Source of the DNA: Clostridium chrysemydis
GTDB lineage: Bacteria > Bacillota > Clostridia > Clostridiales > Clostridiaceae
Assembly (NCBI RefSeq): GCF_015234215.1
Contig: NZ_JADEKP010000008.1
Span: 27,712-91,711, forward strand
Length of the DNA: 64,000 nucleotides
Direction: 5' to 3'
Shown: positions 29,044-39,066 of the stretch, one piece after another
Position numbering within the stretch: position 1 is the first letter of the stretch
Layout: every line of letters starts with the position of its first letter
Made by a program: the position numbers and the translations under genes
The notes under the pieces: model-generated
The model's database searches: none
Told to the model about the DNA's origin: nothing
Seen by the model: the letters and a program-made list of their open reading frames with translations, nothing else

Positions 29044-32000
29044 TTATAATAAAATAGATATATAATCTGAAAGTGTTTGGATATAATTAAAATCTTTAAA
29101 ATCAAATTCTTTTATATAAGCTGGTGCTGAAAAATATAAAATACCTTTTAGTTTTTCACCTTTTATAAGAGGCAGCACGCAAATAGAGTGCCACTTTGGA
29201 ATAGTTTCTAAAGAACCTACTTCTTTTATTTCTTCCCAGTCTATAGTATATATCCCTTCTCTATTTATTCTAACTTCTCTTATTATGTCTTTATTAAAGT
29301 ATCCAATCTCAGAAAAGCCTTCAAAATCTTTAACTACCCTTTTCATATCCAAAATTCTATCGTGTTCTACAAAGAATATATAAGACTCCGTAGAATCAGT
29401 CTTAATGATTAACTTTTTCATCATCTCATAGATTTTAGTTATCTTATCATTTTTACTCTTTGTTATATTTAACATTTCAATCATAGAGGAAACTTTATCA
29501 TAATCATAAGCCGCATTTCCTGTAAGTATACCTGCAAGTTTGTCATTGTATTCAGATTGTTTACTAAATTCAGTTTCCCATACCTTAACTTTATTTTTCC
29601 CTGTCTTCTTAGCTTCGTATAAAGCTTCATCTGCCATCTTAATTAAATCGTTTTTGTTTTTAGAATGGACATTGTATGTTGCTATACCAAGACTTATAGT
29701 TAATTCTCTCTTTCCTTTTAAAATATCAGCCTCTTCTATTTTATGTCTTATAAGTTCAGCCTGACTAAAGGCTAATTTTTCATCTTTTAAAGGAAGTATA
29801 ATTACAAACTCCTCTCCCCCATACCTACAAAAAATATCGTCTTTAGCTTTATTTTTGCTAACTATATCTGAAATGTTTTTTAAAACTACATCACCTACTG
29901 GATGGCCATATTTATCATTAACACCCTTAAAATTATCAATATCAAAAATAACTAAAGAAAAATGTGCATTTTTATAATTTGAATAATCAATAATATCAGA
30001 GTATGCTTTTTCAAAATATGCCCTATTATATGCACCTGTAAGCTTGTCTCTAGTTGATGCTAGATTAATTTTATATTGTTCAATTAAAAATATTAATACA
30101 GCTTCAAGTTCTTTTATCTCTTTTTTGCTTTCATAGTTTATGTTATTTATAGCTTTATCAGCTAAAACTAAAAGCTGCCCTACGTGTTTATTTCTACTTC
30201 CTATCTTACTTTTTATATTTATATAAAGGCAAGATTTTATATCATCATCTAGTGGTTCCATTCCTATTGTATCTTCTGTTAAACTATTTTCATTAACTAT
30301 TATCTCATCAACCTTTATATTTTTATTTAGTCTCTTTTCTAAAAATTTTTCTTCTTTTATTCTATAAGAAGCTAATATTTTATTTTCTCCATTTAAATCA
30401 TTATAAGTTAAAAGTGCTGACGTAGATAAAGTTTTATTTGCAATATATTTTAAAATCAATTCTATATTGTTTAAAATATTATCACTAAATGAATTTAAAA
30501 CATATTTAATATCGTTATTATAATTATAATAAGTATTTTGATAATCCTCTATTACCGTTTCTCTAAAGTTATTTATTTTAAATAGATTATTTACACTCAT
30601 CTCATTTATAAATTTATAATAGTCATTAAGGCTTCTAAATTCCTCTACCTTACCTATCTTAAAATCTTTTCCTAAAACATTTTTGATACATAAAGTCAAA
30701 GAATTAAATATATTTAGATTAGATTTTAAATTTATAAATTTAAGCTTACCTTCATTAATACTATTTATCCTTCTAGAAACAATAACAAAAGCTTCGTAGT
30801 AATAATAAATTGATTTTCTACTTGAGCCTATATTTTCATAGCACTTTCCAATCATATAATTTAAATTTAATTTATCATTTTCACTTTTAGTAAACCCAAT
30901 TATCCTAAGTGCTCTATTTATTAAAGTATTTAGTCCATATTCTCTATAAACAAATTGAATTTCTACATACTTAGCTTCATCAAGTGTTGTTATATCTATA
31001 GAGTGTCTTCCGATTATACTTATAAGTTTCTTTGCCAAGTCAATCCTATTTAATTTATATAAATTTACTATTACTTCTGAAAAATATCTAGCTATTATCC
31101 TTTTTAAGGTTTCATCTTCTTTTAAGTTCATAATTGATTTAACGGTCTCAATTATTTCCTCTTCATCTGTTTCTTCTGTTATTTGCATTAATTTATATTT
31201 TAAATTATATAAAATATTACTAACTGTATTAAGGCTCTCCCCATTTGAAAGCTTTTTAGCTTCCAATCTAGCTTTTTCAAAGTCTCCTAAATAAAAGTAG
31301 TAGTTAGATTTAACTAATTCTAAATTAATCACATACCTATTAGTTAATTTGTTTATATCTTCTTGCCCTTCTACCATTTTTCTTAGCTTTATCATTCTAA
31401 TTATCTTACCTGATAATGCTGAAATATATATAAGGTTCCAGTACGCAACCAGTATATAATTTTCTAACACTTTAGAAGACTTTATAAGGGATATAGCTTC
31501 CTCTGTAAGATTTTCAGCCTCTTTATAATCACCTTCATAAATTTTTAAATGAGATAAATTAATAAGGGCCTTAAATTGAACTCTTATAATATTTCTGCTC
31601 TTTCCTTCTTTGTTTGCCCTTTTAAAAATACTTTCTGCTTGTTTAAAATCCCTAGATACCTCAGCTAAATATATTCCCGTATTTATAAGAGCGCTTAAAT
31701 ACTCTTGCCAGTCACCATTTTTTAAAAATATATCTAAGCAATATTCCATATCTTTTAAAGTTCTCTCATTTCTAGAAGACTCTATATTATATCTAAATAA
31801 AAATGAACATAACCTAGCCCTAACTACTTCAAGTCCATCACCTTTTATAACTTCTAAACCTATTTTAGAGATATCAGAAGCCTCTTCTCTAAGCCCTAGG
31901 TTATACATATATAATGCTTTAATATAATAAACATAAGCTTTACCTAAAGGGTAATCATACCCATTTAAAAGATATTTTATATCGTTTAAAAGTCCACTTA

Positions 32001-34284
32001 CCTTTTCAAATCTCCTTCTTTCTATTTGAATATAAGCCATGAATATTATAGATTTAATTTCAATATCTAAAAGTTTATACTCTTTTGCTAAATTTCTCGA
32101 CTCACTATAAAATGTATATGACTCATTGTAATATTCAACCTTTCTATATAGAGCTGCTATTTTATAACATAAAACGCATCTTTCCTTATCTTTTGTGTGC
32201 GTTAATATATTTTTATAAACATCTATAGCTTTAGATTCATCACCTTCTTTTGATAGTTTTTCACCATACTCTAATCCTTTTTCAACCATAGACTCAAATT
32301 CTTCAGCTTGTTCTAACTGATATATAACTTCCTCTATATAATAATTGTTGCTATTTTCATAACTTTTTAAACAAAGTAAGTTTTGTCTATGTATTTTTTT
32401 TCTTCCAATCTTATCAATATTTTTATAAATCATTCTTTTATAAAAATAATCTTTAAATCCTATTGTAACACCTAAATCTGTAAAATTTTGAATTAATATA
32501 TTTTCTTCTTTAATTCTATAATATGCATAAACATATTCTTCTTTTTTAGGTAAGATATCATTTAATATAAGTTCCTCTGATATTGGAAAATTAAATGTTG
32601 AGAGTCTTTTTAAAACTAAAAACTCATCTTCCTCCATTATATTTAACTTATCTTTGTAATCTACTTCAAACCTTTTAGGTATCCTTTCAATCTCTCTTCC
32701 AAAATCACTTATCCAATATCCTGTTTTTCCTGAAACGTAAAGCTTTCCTTTAGAAAATAAATCCCTTATTCTCTCTGAAATCATACCTGGGTTTCCAAGG
32801 CTCTCTTCATGTATGAGTTTTGAAATTTTATCTATATCTTTATTACTATTTAACATCTTAGATACCATGTCTCTAGTATAATATTCATTAAATAGATCTA
32901 ACTTATATTCTGATATATCAACTTCTGATTTTAAACTACCTACCATTCTTTCAAGTTCAGTATCTCTTTCATAGCTTTCAATAGTTGCTATAACTAAAAT
33001 ATTATTTATTCTGTTTAAATTAGATGCTAAATGCTTTACATACATCTTTAAAAACATATTATGTTTCTCTAAATTATCTATCAAAATCACTACTTTTGAG
33101 TTTTTAGTGTATTTTTCAAGTATTTTAATTCCATCATTCATTATTTGATAATTTATTCGAGTTTCTTCTAAATTATAATCTTCATTTTTATTACTTAAAT
33201 TATCTACAAACCTTGATATATTATCCCCTATATCTATATTTAAAACTCTATAAACTTCGCTTATTATAGCTTTTTTCGTTTTTTGCATCTCTTCTAAATT
33301 TTTCTTTTTAGGAATCTGAAGAACTGGTATGTTATAGACAAATTTAAGTCTCGCTTTTATTTCTTCTAAAAACTTTGTTTTACCAGTTCCTAATACTCCG
33401 TTATATATCATAAATTTAGATTTAAATCCACTTTCACTTGAATTTAGAAACTTCTTCATTATATTATCTATTTCTATATTTCTGCCTGCAACGTCTATAT
33501 CATCTATTATTTTATTTATACTTTTATAATGAAATCTTGGGAATCTTTTACCGAGTTTTTTATTTATAAATGTTATAAATTCATCTATTGTATAAAATCT
33601 ATCTATATTATATTTATCGTTTATTTGATCCTTTATAATATTATCTAATTCTCTATCTATCTCATCATTAATAAATATCTCTTTATAGATTTTCATTAAC
33701 TCTAAAAGATTATTTTCTTTTTCTCCAAGTATTATGTTTTCTCTAAAATCATTACTTGAATTTTCTAAAATTAGATTTTCCATATTGTTTAGCTCAACTG
33801 ATAACACACTTGGTAGTTTTATAATATATCTTTTATCATCTAAACTTACCATCTTTATATTTTTTAAAGTTATATCTTTATAAACATATCCTTTTCTATT
33901 TATAGTATTTAAATTTGCAGCTATCTTCATAAATACCTTTATCTTTTCTTCCTTAGTGCAAACACTTAATCTATCGTTAATATCTATGATATCTGAAAAG
34001 TATTCGCTTAAAAAACCATACTGCTTATTTTCAATGACTATACCATCTATTGAATTAATATTTATTAAGTCAAATATATTAAAAATACCTATGCAATTTA
34101 GATTTCTTATACTTTTAAAATTTTTACAAAGATAATTCCTTAAATTCAAATTCATTATTTCATTATTACAAATACTTAAAGTAAAATAATTATCTTTTTC
34201 TATATCAGATACTTTATATTCTGAAACTCCCCCATATTCTCTTATCTTATCAATTATTTTATATTTACCATTTATAACTCTCAT
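29044..34284 (-). CDS. 1746-residue pseudokinase-NTPase-helical repeat-GAF-GGDEF-GAF signalling protein
   Basis: Very large cytoplasmic regulator. Residues 1-240 resemble a Ser/Thr kinase fold: YKIIDKI start and a YVYKDITLKNIK loop in place of HRDxxxxN, with no recognisable beta-3 lysine or DFG, so probably inactive. About 260-560: STAND/AAA-type NTPase with P-loop GVLGTGKTK (296-304) and Walker B VVILIDNLE (398-406). About 660-1240: TPR-like helical repeats. About 1260-1400: GAF-like. GGDEF at about 1405-1570: LTGAYNRAYFE and CRYGGEEF (from 1489), so a diguanylate cyclase is predicted; the inhibitory RxxD site is absent. The last ~150 residues form a second GAF-like domain. No membrane helix. 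It follows the PAS-GGDEF-EAL gene by 30 bases. Confidence 0.85.
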   Translation of the reverse strand: MRVINGKYKIIDKIREYGGVSEYKVSDIEKDNYFTLSICNNEIMNLNLRNYLCKNFKSIRNLNCIGIFNIFDLININSIDGIVIENKQYGFLSEYFSDIIDINDRLSVCTKEEKIKVFMKIAANLNTINRKGYVYKDITLKNIKMVSLDDKRYIIKLPSVLSVELNNMENLILENSSNDFRENIILGEKENNLLELMKIYKEIFINDEIDRELDNIIKDQINDKYNIDRFYTIDEFITFINKKLGKRFPRFHYKSINKIIDDIDVAGRNIEIDNIMKKFLNSSESGFKSKFMIYNGVLGTGKTKFLEEIKARLKFVYNIPVLQIPKKKNLEEMQKTKKAIISEVYRVLNIDIGDNISRFVDNLSNKNEDYNLEETRINYQIMNDGIKILEKYTKNSKVVILIDNLEKHNMFLKMYVKHLASNLNRINNILVIATIESYERDTELERMVGSLKSEVDISEYKLDLFNEYYTRDMVSKMLNSNKDIDKISKLIHEESLGNPGMISERIRDLFSKGKLYVSGKTGYWISDFGREIERIPKRFEVDYKDKLNIMEEDEFLVLKRLSTFNFPISEELILNDILPKKEEYVYAYYRIKEENILIQNFTDLGVTIGFKDYFYKRMIYKNIDKIGRKKIHRQNLLCLKSYENSNNYYIEEVIYQLEQAEEFESMVEKGLEYGEKLSKEGDESKAIDVYKNILTHTKDKERCVLCYKIAALYRKVEYYNESYTFYSESRNLAKEYKLLDIEIKSIIFMAYIQIERRRFEKVSGLLNDIKYLLNGYDYPLGKAYVYYIKALYMYNLGLREEASDISKIGLEVIKGDGLEVVRARLCSFLFRYNIESSRNERTLKDMEYCLDIFLKNGDWQEYLSALINTGIYLAEVSRDFKQAESIFKRANKEGKSRNIIRVQFKALINLSHLKIYEGDYKEAENLTEEAISLIKSSKVLENYILVAYWNLIYISALSGKIIRMIKLRKMVEGQEDINKLTNRYVINLELVKSNYYFYLGDFEKARLEAKKLSNGESLNTVSNILYNLKYKLMQITEETDEEEIIETVKSIMNLKEDETLKRIIARYFSEVIVNLYKLNRIDLAKKLISIIGRHSIDITTLDEAKYVEIQFVYREYGLNTLINRALRIIGFTKSENDKLNLNYMIGKCYENIGSSRKSIYYYYEAFVIVSRRINSINEGKLKFINLKSNLNIFNSLTLCIKNVLGKDFKIGKVEEFRSLNDYYKFINEMSVNNLFKINNFRETVIEDYQNTYYNYNNDIKYVLNSFSDNILNNIELILKYIANKTLSTSALLTYNDLNGENKILASYRIKEEKFLEKRLNKNIKVDEIIVNENSLTEDTIGMEPLDDDIKSCLYINIKSKIGSRNKHVGQLLVLADKAINNINYESKKEIKELEAVLIFLIEQYKINLASTRDKLTGAYNRAYFEKAYSDIIDYSNYKNAHFSLVIFDIDNFKGVNDKYGHPVGDVVLKNISDIVSKNKAKDDIFCRYGGEEFVIILPLKDEKLAFSQAELIRHKIEEADILKGKRELTISLGIATYNVHSKNKNDLIKMADEALYEAKKTGKNKVKVWETEFSKQSEYNDKLAGILTGNAAYDYDKVSSMIEMLNITKSKNDKITKIYEMMKKLIIKTDSTESYIFFVEHDRILDMKRVVKDFEGFSEIGYFNKDIIREVRINREGIYTIDWEEIKEVGSLETIPKWHSICVLPLIKGEKLKGILYFSAPAYIKEFDFKDFNYIQTLSDYISILL

Positions 34285-34314
34285 AATTTACACCATTCAC
34301 CCTTCAAGCATCAG

Positions 34315-36570
34315 TTAAACGTTAACTTTTTTTATAATCTCTCTTTCATTTTCTAATATTTTGCCATAAGATTTTGGCTTAGAAAAATAATACCCTTGAA
34401 TCAAATCACACCCTACATTTTTTAAATACTTAAATTGTTCTTTGGTTTCCACTCCCTCTGCTACAACTTTTAAATTTAAGTTATGAGAAAGTTCTATTAC
34501 TTTTTCTATTATATATTCACTTTTCTTTTCTTTATTTATATAATCAACAAAACTTTTATCTATCTTTAAGACATCTATAGGTAATACCCTTAGGTAACTT
34601 AAGGAGGAATATCCAGTTCCAAAGTCATCTAAAGCTATTGTTATTCCAAGTGATTTAAGCTTTCTTAAAGTATCTATATTTTTTTCTGCACATTTCATTA
34701 TTACGCTTTCGGTAATCTCAATTTCTATATATTTTGTATCAATATTATATTCTTCTATTTTCTTTTCAATAAAGTTTACTATAGAGTCATCCCTTATTTG
34801 AACTTCAGATATATTTATTGCTATTTTAAAATCCTTATTAGATAAGCTAACTAACTCTTTTATCATAGAAAAAGCATCCTCTATAACATATTCCCCTATT
34901 TCATTTATAAGCCCAAAACTTTCAGCTATAGGAATAAACTCAAAAGGAGGGACTATACCAAGTTCAGAACTTTCCCACCTTACTAGATATTCATATCCTT
35001 CAATAGTTTGATCTTTAGAATAATATTTAGGTTGTAACATACCGTAAAGTTCTCTTTCTTTTATAGCATGTATTAAACCTTCTTTAATTTTAAATTCTCT
35101 ATCAATCTTCTCTGATACATCACGATCAAAAAAATTATATTGGTTTTTACCTAAAGATTTAGCATTATACATAGCAACATCAGCTTTCTTTAGTAATGTT
35201 TTAAGTTCATACCCATCAACTCTAAGTACAGTTACACCCATACTTAAAGTACAATATATATTCCTATTATCTATAGATACCTTTATATTACTTACCTTTA
35301 TAATACTATCTAGCATATTTTCTAGTTCATCTTTAGTTTTGAAGTTTTCAATAGATAAAACAAATTCATCCCCTCCAAATCTTGCCATAACTGAATCTAT
35401 GCCAATAATTTTATATATAGAATTGCATATATTTTTAAGAAGTTCATCTCCTATATCATGACCGTAAGTATCGTTTATATATTTAAAATTATCCAAATCA
35501 ATAAATACTATAGCTAAATTTCTCTTTTTCTCTAAACATATACTTATTCTTCTTTTTACCTTTTCATTAAAATACCTTCTATTTGGAATTCCTGTAACTT
35601 CGTCATAATAACTCATAAAATTTATCTTATCTTCTTTTTCTTTTCTATCGCTTATATCACTCAAAGAACCAAAAATTAGAAACTTTTCATCCTCTATAAA
35701 TGTTTTTCCTCTAAGATTTACCCATTTAATCTTATCTTCTACTCTAATTCTAAATTCAGTTTCGTAATAAGAGCCTTCTTTTTTATCTAAAGACTTATAA
35801 AGTTTTTTTATTTTGCTCCTATCTCCTTCTAAAACATAACTTAAAAGTTCATCTTTACTTAGCACAGCCTCTTCTTTTTTAAAAAAGTTATAGACGTTCC
35901 CGTTTAGAGTCATCTTTTTTGAAACAGGATCTATGCAAAACATTATATCCTTTGTTCCCATAAGTGCCCTTTTATAATTTTTTTCACTTTCTTTTAGCTT
36001 TCTTTCCTGCTCTTTACTAAAAGATTGATCCATTGCAACTCCGTTTATAAAATATGAACCATGTTCATCTATCTTCGCATTTCCAGTTATTTTATATGGA
36101 ATAATTTCACCTTCTAAACTTACTAACCTAAGTTCAAACTCAATACTCCTAAGTTTCTTAGCTTTAATAAAATTATCATAGATATCTTTAGCTCTATTGT
36201 AATCTTCTTTATAAATATATTTTTTTAGTTTACTAAAATCATCTATTATTTCATCAGTTTTAAGAATAGATCTAAGTCTACTACTTATATAAAGTAACCC
36301 TTCCTCTTCATACCACTCCCAAATTGCAGCATTTAAAATCTCAATAGCTAATTTATATCTTTGTTTGTGAAGTGAAAACTCTAATTCCTTTTCTGACAAC
36401 GATTCTACCCTTTCATTTTTAAGCACAACTATTAATACTAAAAGAATTGAATACAATATATAAACACTATCTTTAAGCTTAAAAATTATAGAAAATAAAA
36501 TTACGAGTACAACACAAGTTAGAAATTTAAAGTTTTTATATTTTCTGTTATATATAAATCTTGATTTCAT
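34315..36570 (-). CDS. Membrane PAS-GGDEF-EAL cyclic-di-GMP enzyme
   Basis: 751 residues. Two N-terminal membrane helices (about 14-31 and 35-50), two PAS-like domains (about 70-185 and 195-305, ending GSLSDISDRKEKE), GGDEF domain with ARFGGDEF at 397-403, and EAL domain from about 490. The EAL signature reads EYLVRW instead of EALVRW, but the catalytic Glu is kept, as are EIEITES, DDFGTGYSS and KIDKSFV, so phosphodiesterase activity is expected. The GGDEF lacks the RxxD inhibitory site. It is the first gene of a two-gene unit with the 1746-residue protein. Net synthesis versus hydrolysis is not predictable. Confidence 0.92.
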   Translation of the reverse strand: MKSRFIYNRKYKNFKFLTCVVLVILFSIIFKLKDSVYILYSILLVLIVVLKNERVESLSEKELEFSLHKQRYKLAIEILNAAIWEWYEEEGLLYISSRLRSILKTDEIIDDFSKLKKYIYKEDYNRAKDIYDNFIKAKKLRSIEFELRLVSLEGEIIPYKITGNAKIDEHGSYFINGVAMDQSFSKEQERKLKESEKNYKRALMGTKDIMFCIDPVSKKMTLNGNVYNFFKKEEAVLSKDELLSYVLEGDRSKIKKLYKSLDKKEGSYYETEFRIRVEDKIKWVNLRGKTFIEDEKFLIFGSLSDISDRKEKEDKINFMSYYDEVTGIPNRRYFNEKVKRRISICLEKKRNLAIVFIDLDNFKYINDTYGHDIGDELLKNICNSIYKIIGIDSVMARFGGDEFVLSIENFKTKDELENMLDSIIKVSNIKVSIDNRNIYCTLSMGVTVLRVDGYELKTLLKKADVAMYNAKSLGKNQYNFFDRDVSEKIDREFKIKEGLIHAIKERELYGMLQPKYYSKDQTIEGYEYLVRWESSELGIVPPFEFIPIAESFGLINEIGEYVIEDAFSMIKELVSLSNKDFKIAINISEVQIRDDSIVNFIEKKIEEYNIDTKYIEIEITESVIMKCAEKNIDTLRKLKSLGITIALDDFGTGYSSLSYLRVLPIDVLKIDKSFVDYINKEKKSEYIIEKVIELSHNLNLKVVAEGVETKEQFKYLKNVGCDLIQGYYFSKPKSYGKILENEREIIKKVNV

Positions 36571-36664
36571 AATACCCCTACTTTACCCTTTTATTTATCT
36601 ATATTTTACCATATTTTATTAAATATATATATAATTTGGTTTATTGATTTAATTAATCTTTATA

Positions 36665-36694
36665 TAAAAAAACCACGCTTACGAAAAGCGTGGT
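36665..36694 (-). terminator. Intrinsic terminator of uraA
   Basis: ACCACGCTT / AAGCGTGGT stem with a 5-base loop and seven T on the minus strand, 20 bases past the uraA stop. Confidence 0.92.
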
Positions 36695-36714
36695 AATATT
36701 TTATAATTTATTTT

Positions 36715-37980
36715 TTATTTTTTATTTATTCCATTTAAGATTAAATTCATAACTACTCCAACTATTGCAGCTAAACTTAAACCTGAAATTGAAACTGTAT
36801 CTGTAATATTTATTCCTACTATAAACCCGAAATTTTCTTGTAACATTGGATTTAAGTATGGTGCTATAAGCCCTACAAATATTATAGACCCCATAACTAA
36901 TATGTTTTTCCAGTTCATTTTTACTTTTTCACTTTTTATAGTCTTTGGTCCAACTATTGTTATCATTGAGAATAACATAATACTGATTCCGCCCATAACC
37001 GGTTCTGGAATTGTTCTAATTGCTACTCCAAACTTTGAAATAAAGCTTAGTCCGATTGCAAATAATGCTGTTATTCTAAGTATTGATGGATCATAGTTTT
37101 TTGTAACTGCAAGGACTCCTGTATTTTCACCATAAGTTGTATTTGCAGGTCCCCCAAGGAATGATGCCATAATAGTAGCTAGTCCATCTCCTAAAAATGT
37201 TCTATTTAATCCTGGGTTTTCTATAAAGTTCTTACCTACAACTGTTCCATTAGTTGTTATATCTCCTACGTGTTCCATAAAAACTGCTAAAACTACTGGT
37301 GCAATTATCATTATTGCTCCTATATTAAACTTAGGTAATGTAAAGTTTGGAGTTGCAAATAATGCGGCTTCCCCTATAGCGTTTGTATCTACATAACCCA
37401 TAATTAGTGCAAGAATATATCCTACCCCGACTGCTATTAATATAGATATTTGTCTTGTAAACCCTCTTCCAAAGAATCTTATAATTAAGGCTGTTCCTAA
37501 AGTTATAGCTGCAAGAAGTATACCTTTTTGAGCCATTCCTATAGCTGTTGGAATTAAATTTAAACCAATTACCATAATCATAGGCCCTACAACTTGTGCT
37601 GGAAGTATTCTTTTTACTTTGTCTACACCGATTTTTTTAATAACAAATGATGCTACTACAAAAAGTAAACCGGCAACTAACATTCCACCTTGTGCGTATC
37701 TTAAATCACCATAATCTGCTTTTACAGCATTTATAACTGATATAAATGCAAAAGATGAACCTAGAAATACTGGCACCTTACCTTTTGTGCATATATGAAA
37801 TATAAGCGTCCCCGCTCCTGCTGTAAATAGTGCAACTGACGGGTCTAACCCTGTAAGCATCGGTACTAAAACCGTCGCTCCAAACATAGCTATTAAGTGT
37901 TGAAGTGCAAGCACCCCTCTTATAACCTTTTCTTTAAAACTTCTCTTTTCTAAAGTTTCTTCTTTTACGAATAATTCCAT
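36715..37980 (-). CDS. uraA: Uracil permease (NCS2 family)
   Basis: Proton-coupled uracil importer, 421 residues with about 14 helices. LALQHLIAMFGATVLVPML is the characteristic UraA opening; the substrate-site regions FLGSSFAFISVI, VFMEHVGDITTNG and GGPANTTYGENTG are present. AGGAG lies 9 bases before ATG 37980 and is part of a leader hairpin. Two PyrR-binding motifs in the 250-base leader link expression to the UMP pool and strongly support uracil over xanthine as substrate. Confidence 0.93.
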   Translation of the reverse strand: MELFVKEETLEKRSFKEKVIRGVLALQHLIAMFGATVLVPMLTGLDPSVALFTAGAGTLIFHICTKGKVPVFLGSSFAFISVINAVKADYGDLRYAQGGMLVAGLLFVVASFVIKKIGVDKVKRILPAQVVGPMIMVIGLNLIPTAIGMAQKGILLAAITLGTALIIRFFGRGFTRQISILIAVGVGYILALIMGYVDTNAIGEAALFATPNFTLPKFNIGAIMIIAPVVLAVFMEHVGDITTNGTVVGKNFIENPGLNRTFLGDGLATIMASFLGGPANTTYGENTGVLAVTKNYDPSILRITALFAIGLSFISKFGVAIRTIPEPVMGGISIMLFSMITIVGPKTIKSEKVKMNWKNILVMGSIIFVGLIAPYLNPMLQENFGFIVGINITDTVSISGLSLAAIVGVVMNLILNGINKK

Positions 37981-37989
37981 ATAATATCA

Positions 37990-38051
37990 CTCCTATTTTA
38001 GGAGAGCTTTTACTCTCCCTTTGTCAGCCTCTCTGGACTGCATTTAAAAGG
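37990..38051 (-). promoter_or_regulatory. Second PyrR-binding element, with Shine-Dalgarno-masking hairpin
   Basis: The PyrR hairpin spans 38051-38018 (outer CCTTT/AAAGG, inner CAGTC/GGCTG, loop motif AGTCCAGAGAGGCT at 38039-38026). Next are two mutually exclusive stems: GGAGAG/CTCTCC (38018-38001) and CTCCTA/TAGGAG (38004-37990); the latter hides the uraA ribosome site. No T run follows, so control of translation start is the likely outcome. Confidence 0.75.
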
Positions 38052-38093
38052 TCTCATTCTAATCCATTTTAGAATGAATTTTTATAAATAAAA

Positions 38094-38213
38094 AACTTCT
38101 TACTTTAAAGTAAGAAGTTACATGCAAACTTAGATTAATTATATTTAAATACTTTAGAAATATATTAAAATATTTCTAAATTACAATTAACTTCTTACTA
38201 GTCTCTCTGGACT
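38094..38213 (-). promoter_or_regulatory. First PyrR attenuator (PyrR hairpin, antiterminator, terminator)
   Basis: The minus strand reads AGTCCAGAGAGACT (38213-38200), the PyrR loop. Bases 38199-38188 (AGTAAGAAGTTA) are perfectly complementary to 38120-38109, giving an antiterminator. The competing terminator AACTTCTTAC/GTAAGAAGTT spans 38119-38094 and is followed by TTTTATTT. A TATAAT box lies upstream at 38244-38239 with a weak -35. Confidence 0.85.
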
Positions 38214-38335
38214 AATTTAAAGAGATTTATTTTTTAAAATTATAACATATTAAAAATTATAAATCTATATTTTTTTATATATTTATAATTTAATTTGGGC
38301 AAAATAAATAAAATTTGATTTAAAGGAGAGATTTT

Positions 38336-39037
38336 ATGAGATATTTTATATTATTTTTAAGTTTTTTTACCTCTATTTTTTTTAATGCTCCTATGGACCT
38401 AAATGTATTTAACTTAAGTGAAAAAGAAAAAGAGATTTATTTAACCTTTGATGACGGTCCTTCAACTAATGTCACTTCTGAAATTTTAGATATTTTAAAA
38501 GAAGAAGAAGTTAAAGGAACATTTTTTGTAGTAGGAAAAGAGATAAATGGTAGAGAAGATATTTTAAAAAGGATTTATGAGGAAGGTCATAGTATAGGCC
38601 TTCATAGTTTTACTCACGAAAGGAATAACCTTTATAATGATAACAATAAATTTTTAAAAGAGATGCTAGCTACTCAAGAATTAATATATAAAACTATAGG
38701 AATAAAACCAACTGCACTTAGATTTCCTTTTGGCTGTAATAATAACACCTATAAGCTAAAAGAATCTTTAGTAGATTTACTTCACAAAAATAACTTGAAA
38801 ATCTACGATTGGAATGTAGATAGTAAAGATGGAGAATTTTATAATGCAAATGAAAGTTTATTTATAAAAAATTCTAAATCAAAAAAAGATTCAATAATTC
38901 TTTTAATGCACTCAGGAACTGCAAATAAAAATTCACCTAAAGCCCTTAAAGAAATAATTAAATATTATAAAGATAACAACTACAACTTCAAAACTATAAA
39001 TTCTGACACTAAAGAATTATACCACTACATAAAATAG
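38336..39037 (+). CDS. Polysaccharide deacetylase (NodB fold), exported
   Basis: 233 residues. An N-terminal hydrophobic signal (about 2-17) precedes the CE4 domain: motif 1 YLTFDDGPST with the catalytic and metal Asp pair, TFFVVG, motif 2 HSIGLHSFTHE with the two metal His, motif 3 RFPFG, motif 4 DWNVDSKDG and motif 5 ILLMHS. All catalytic motifs are intact. Likely acts on peptidoglycan or another surface glycan. AAAGGAGAG lies 6 bases from ATG 38336. It stands alone. Confidence 0.9.
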   Translation: MRYFILFLSFFTSIFFNAPMDLNVFNLSEKEKEIYLTFDDGPSTNVTSEILDILKEEEVKGTFFVVGKEINGREDILKRIYEEGHSIGLHSFTHERNNLYNDNNKFLKEMLATQELIYKTIGIKPTALRFPFGCNNNTYKLKESLVDLLHKNNLKIYDWNVDSKDGEFYNANESLFIKNSKSKKDSIILLMHSGTANKNSPKALKEIIKYYKDNNYNFKTINSDTKELYHYIK

Positions 39038-39062
39038 AGCAGGTCTAATTAAGACCTGCTCT
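39036..39062. terminator. Bidirectional terminator after the deacetylase gene
   Basis: AGAGCAGGTCT / AGACCTGCTCT stem overlapping the TAG stop codon; T-rich on both sides. Confidence 0.88.
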
Positions 39063-39066
39063 TATT

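Noticed and set aside
31610-31927. Plus-strand open frame of 105 codons inside the 1746-residue gene
   Set aside because: Antisense shadow of the helical-repeat region in AT-rich DNA; no ribosome site.
34315-36570. Inactive EAL domain because EAL reads EYL
   Set aside because: The metal-binding Glu and all other catalytic motifs are intact, so loss of activity is not supported.
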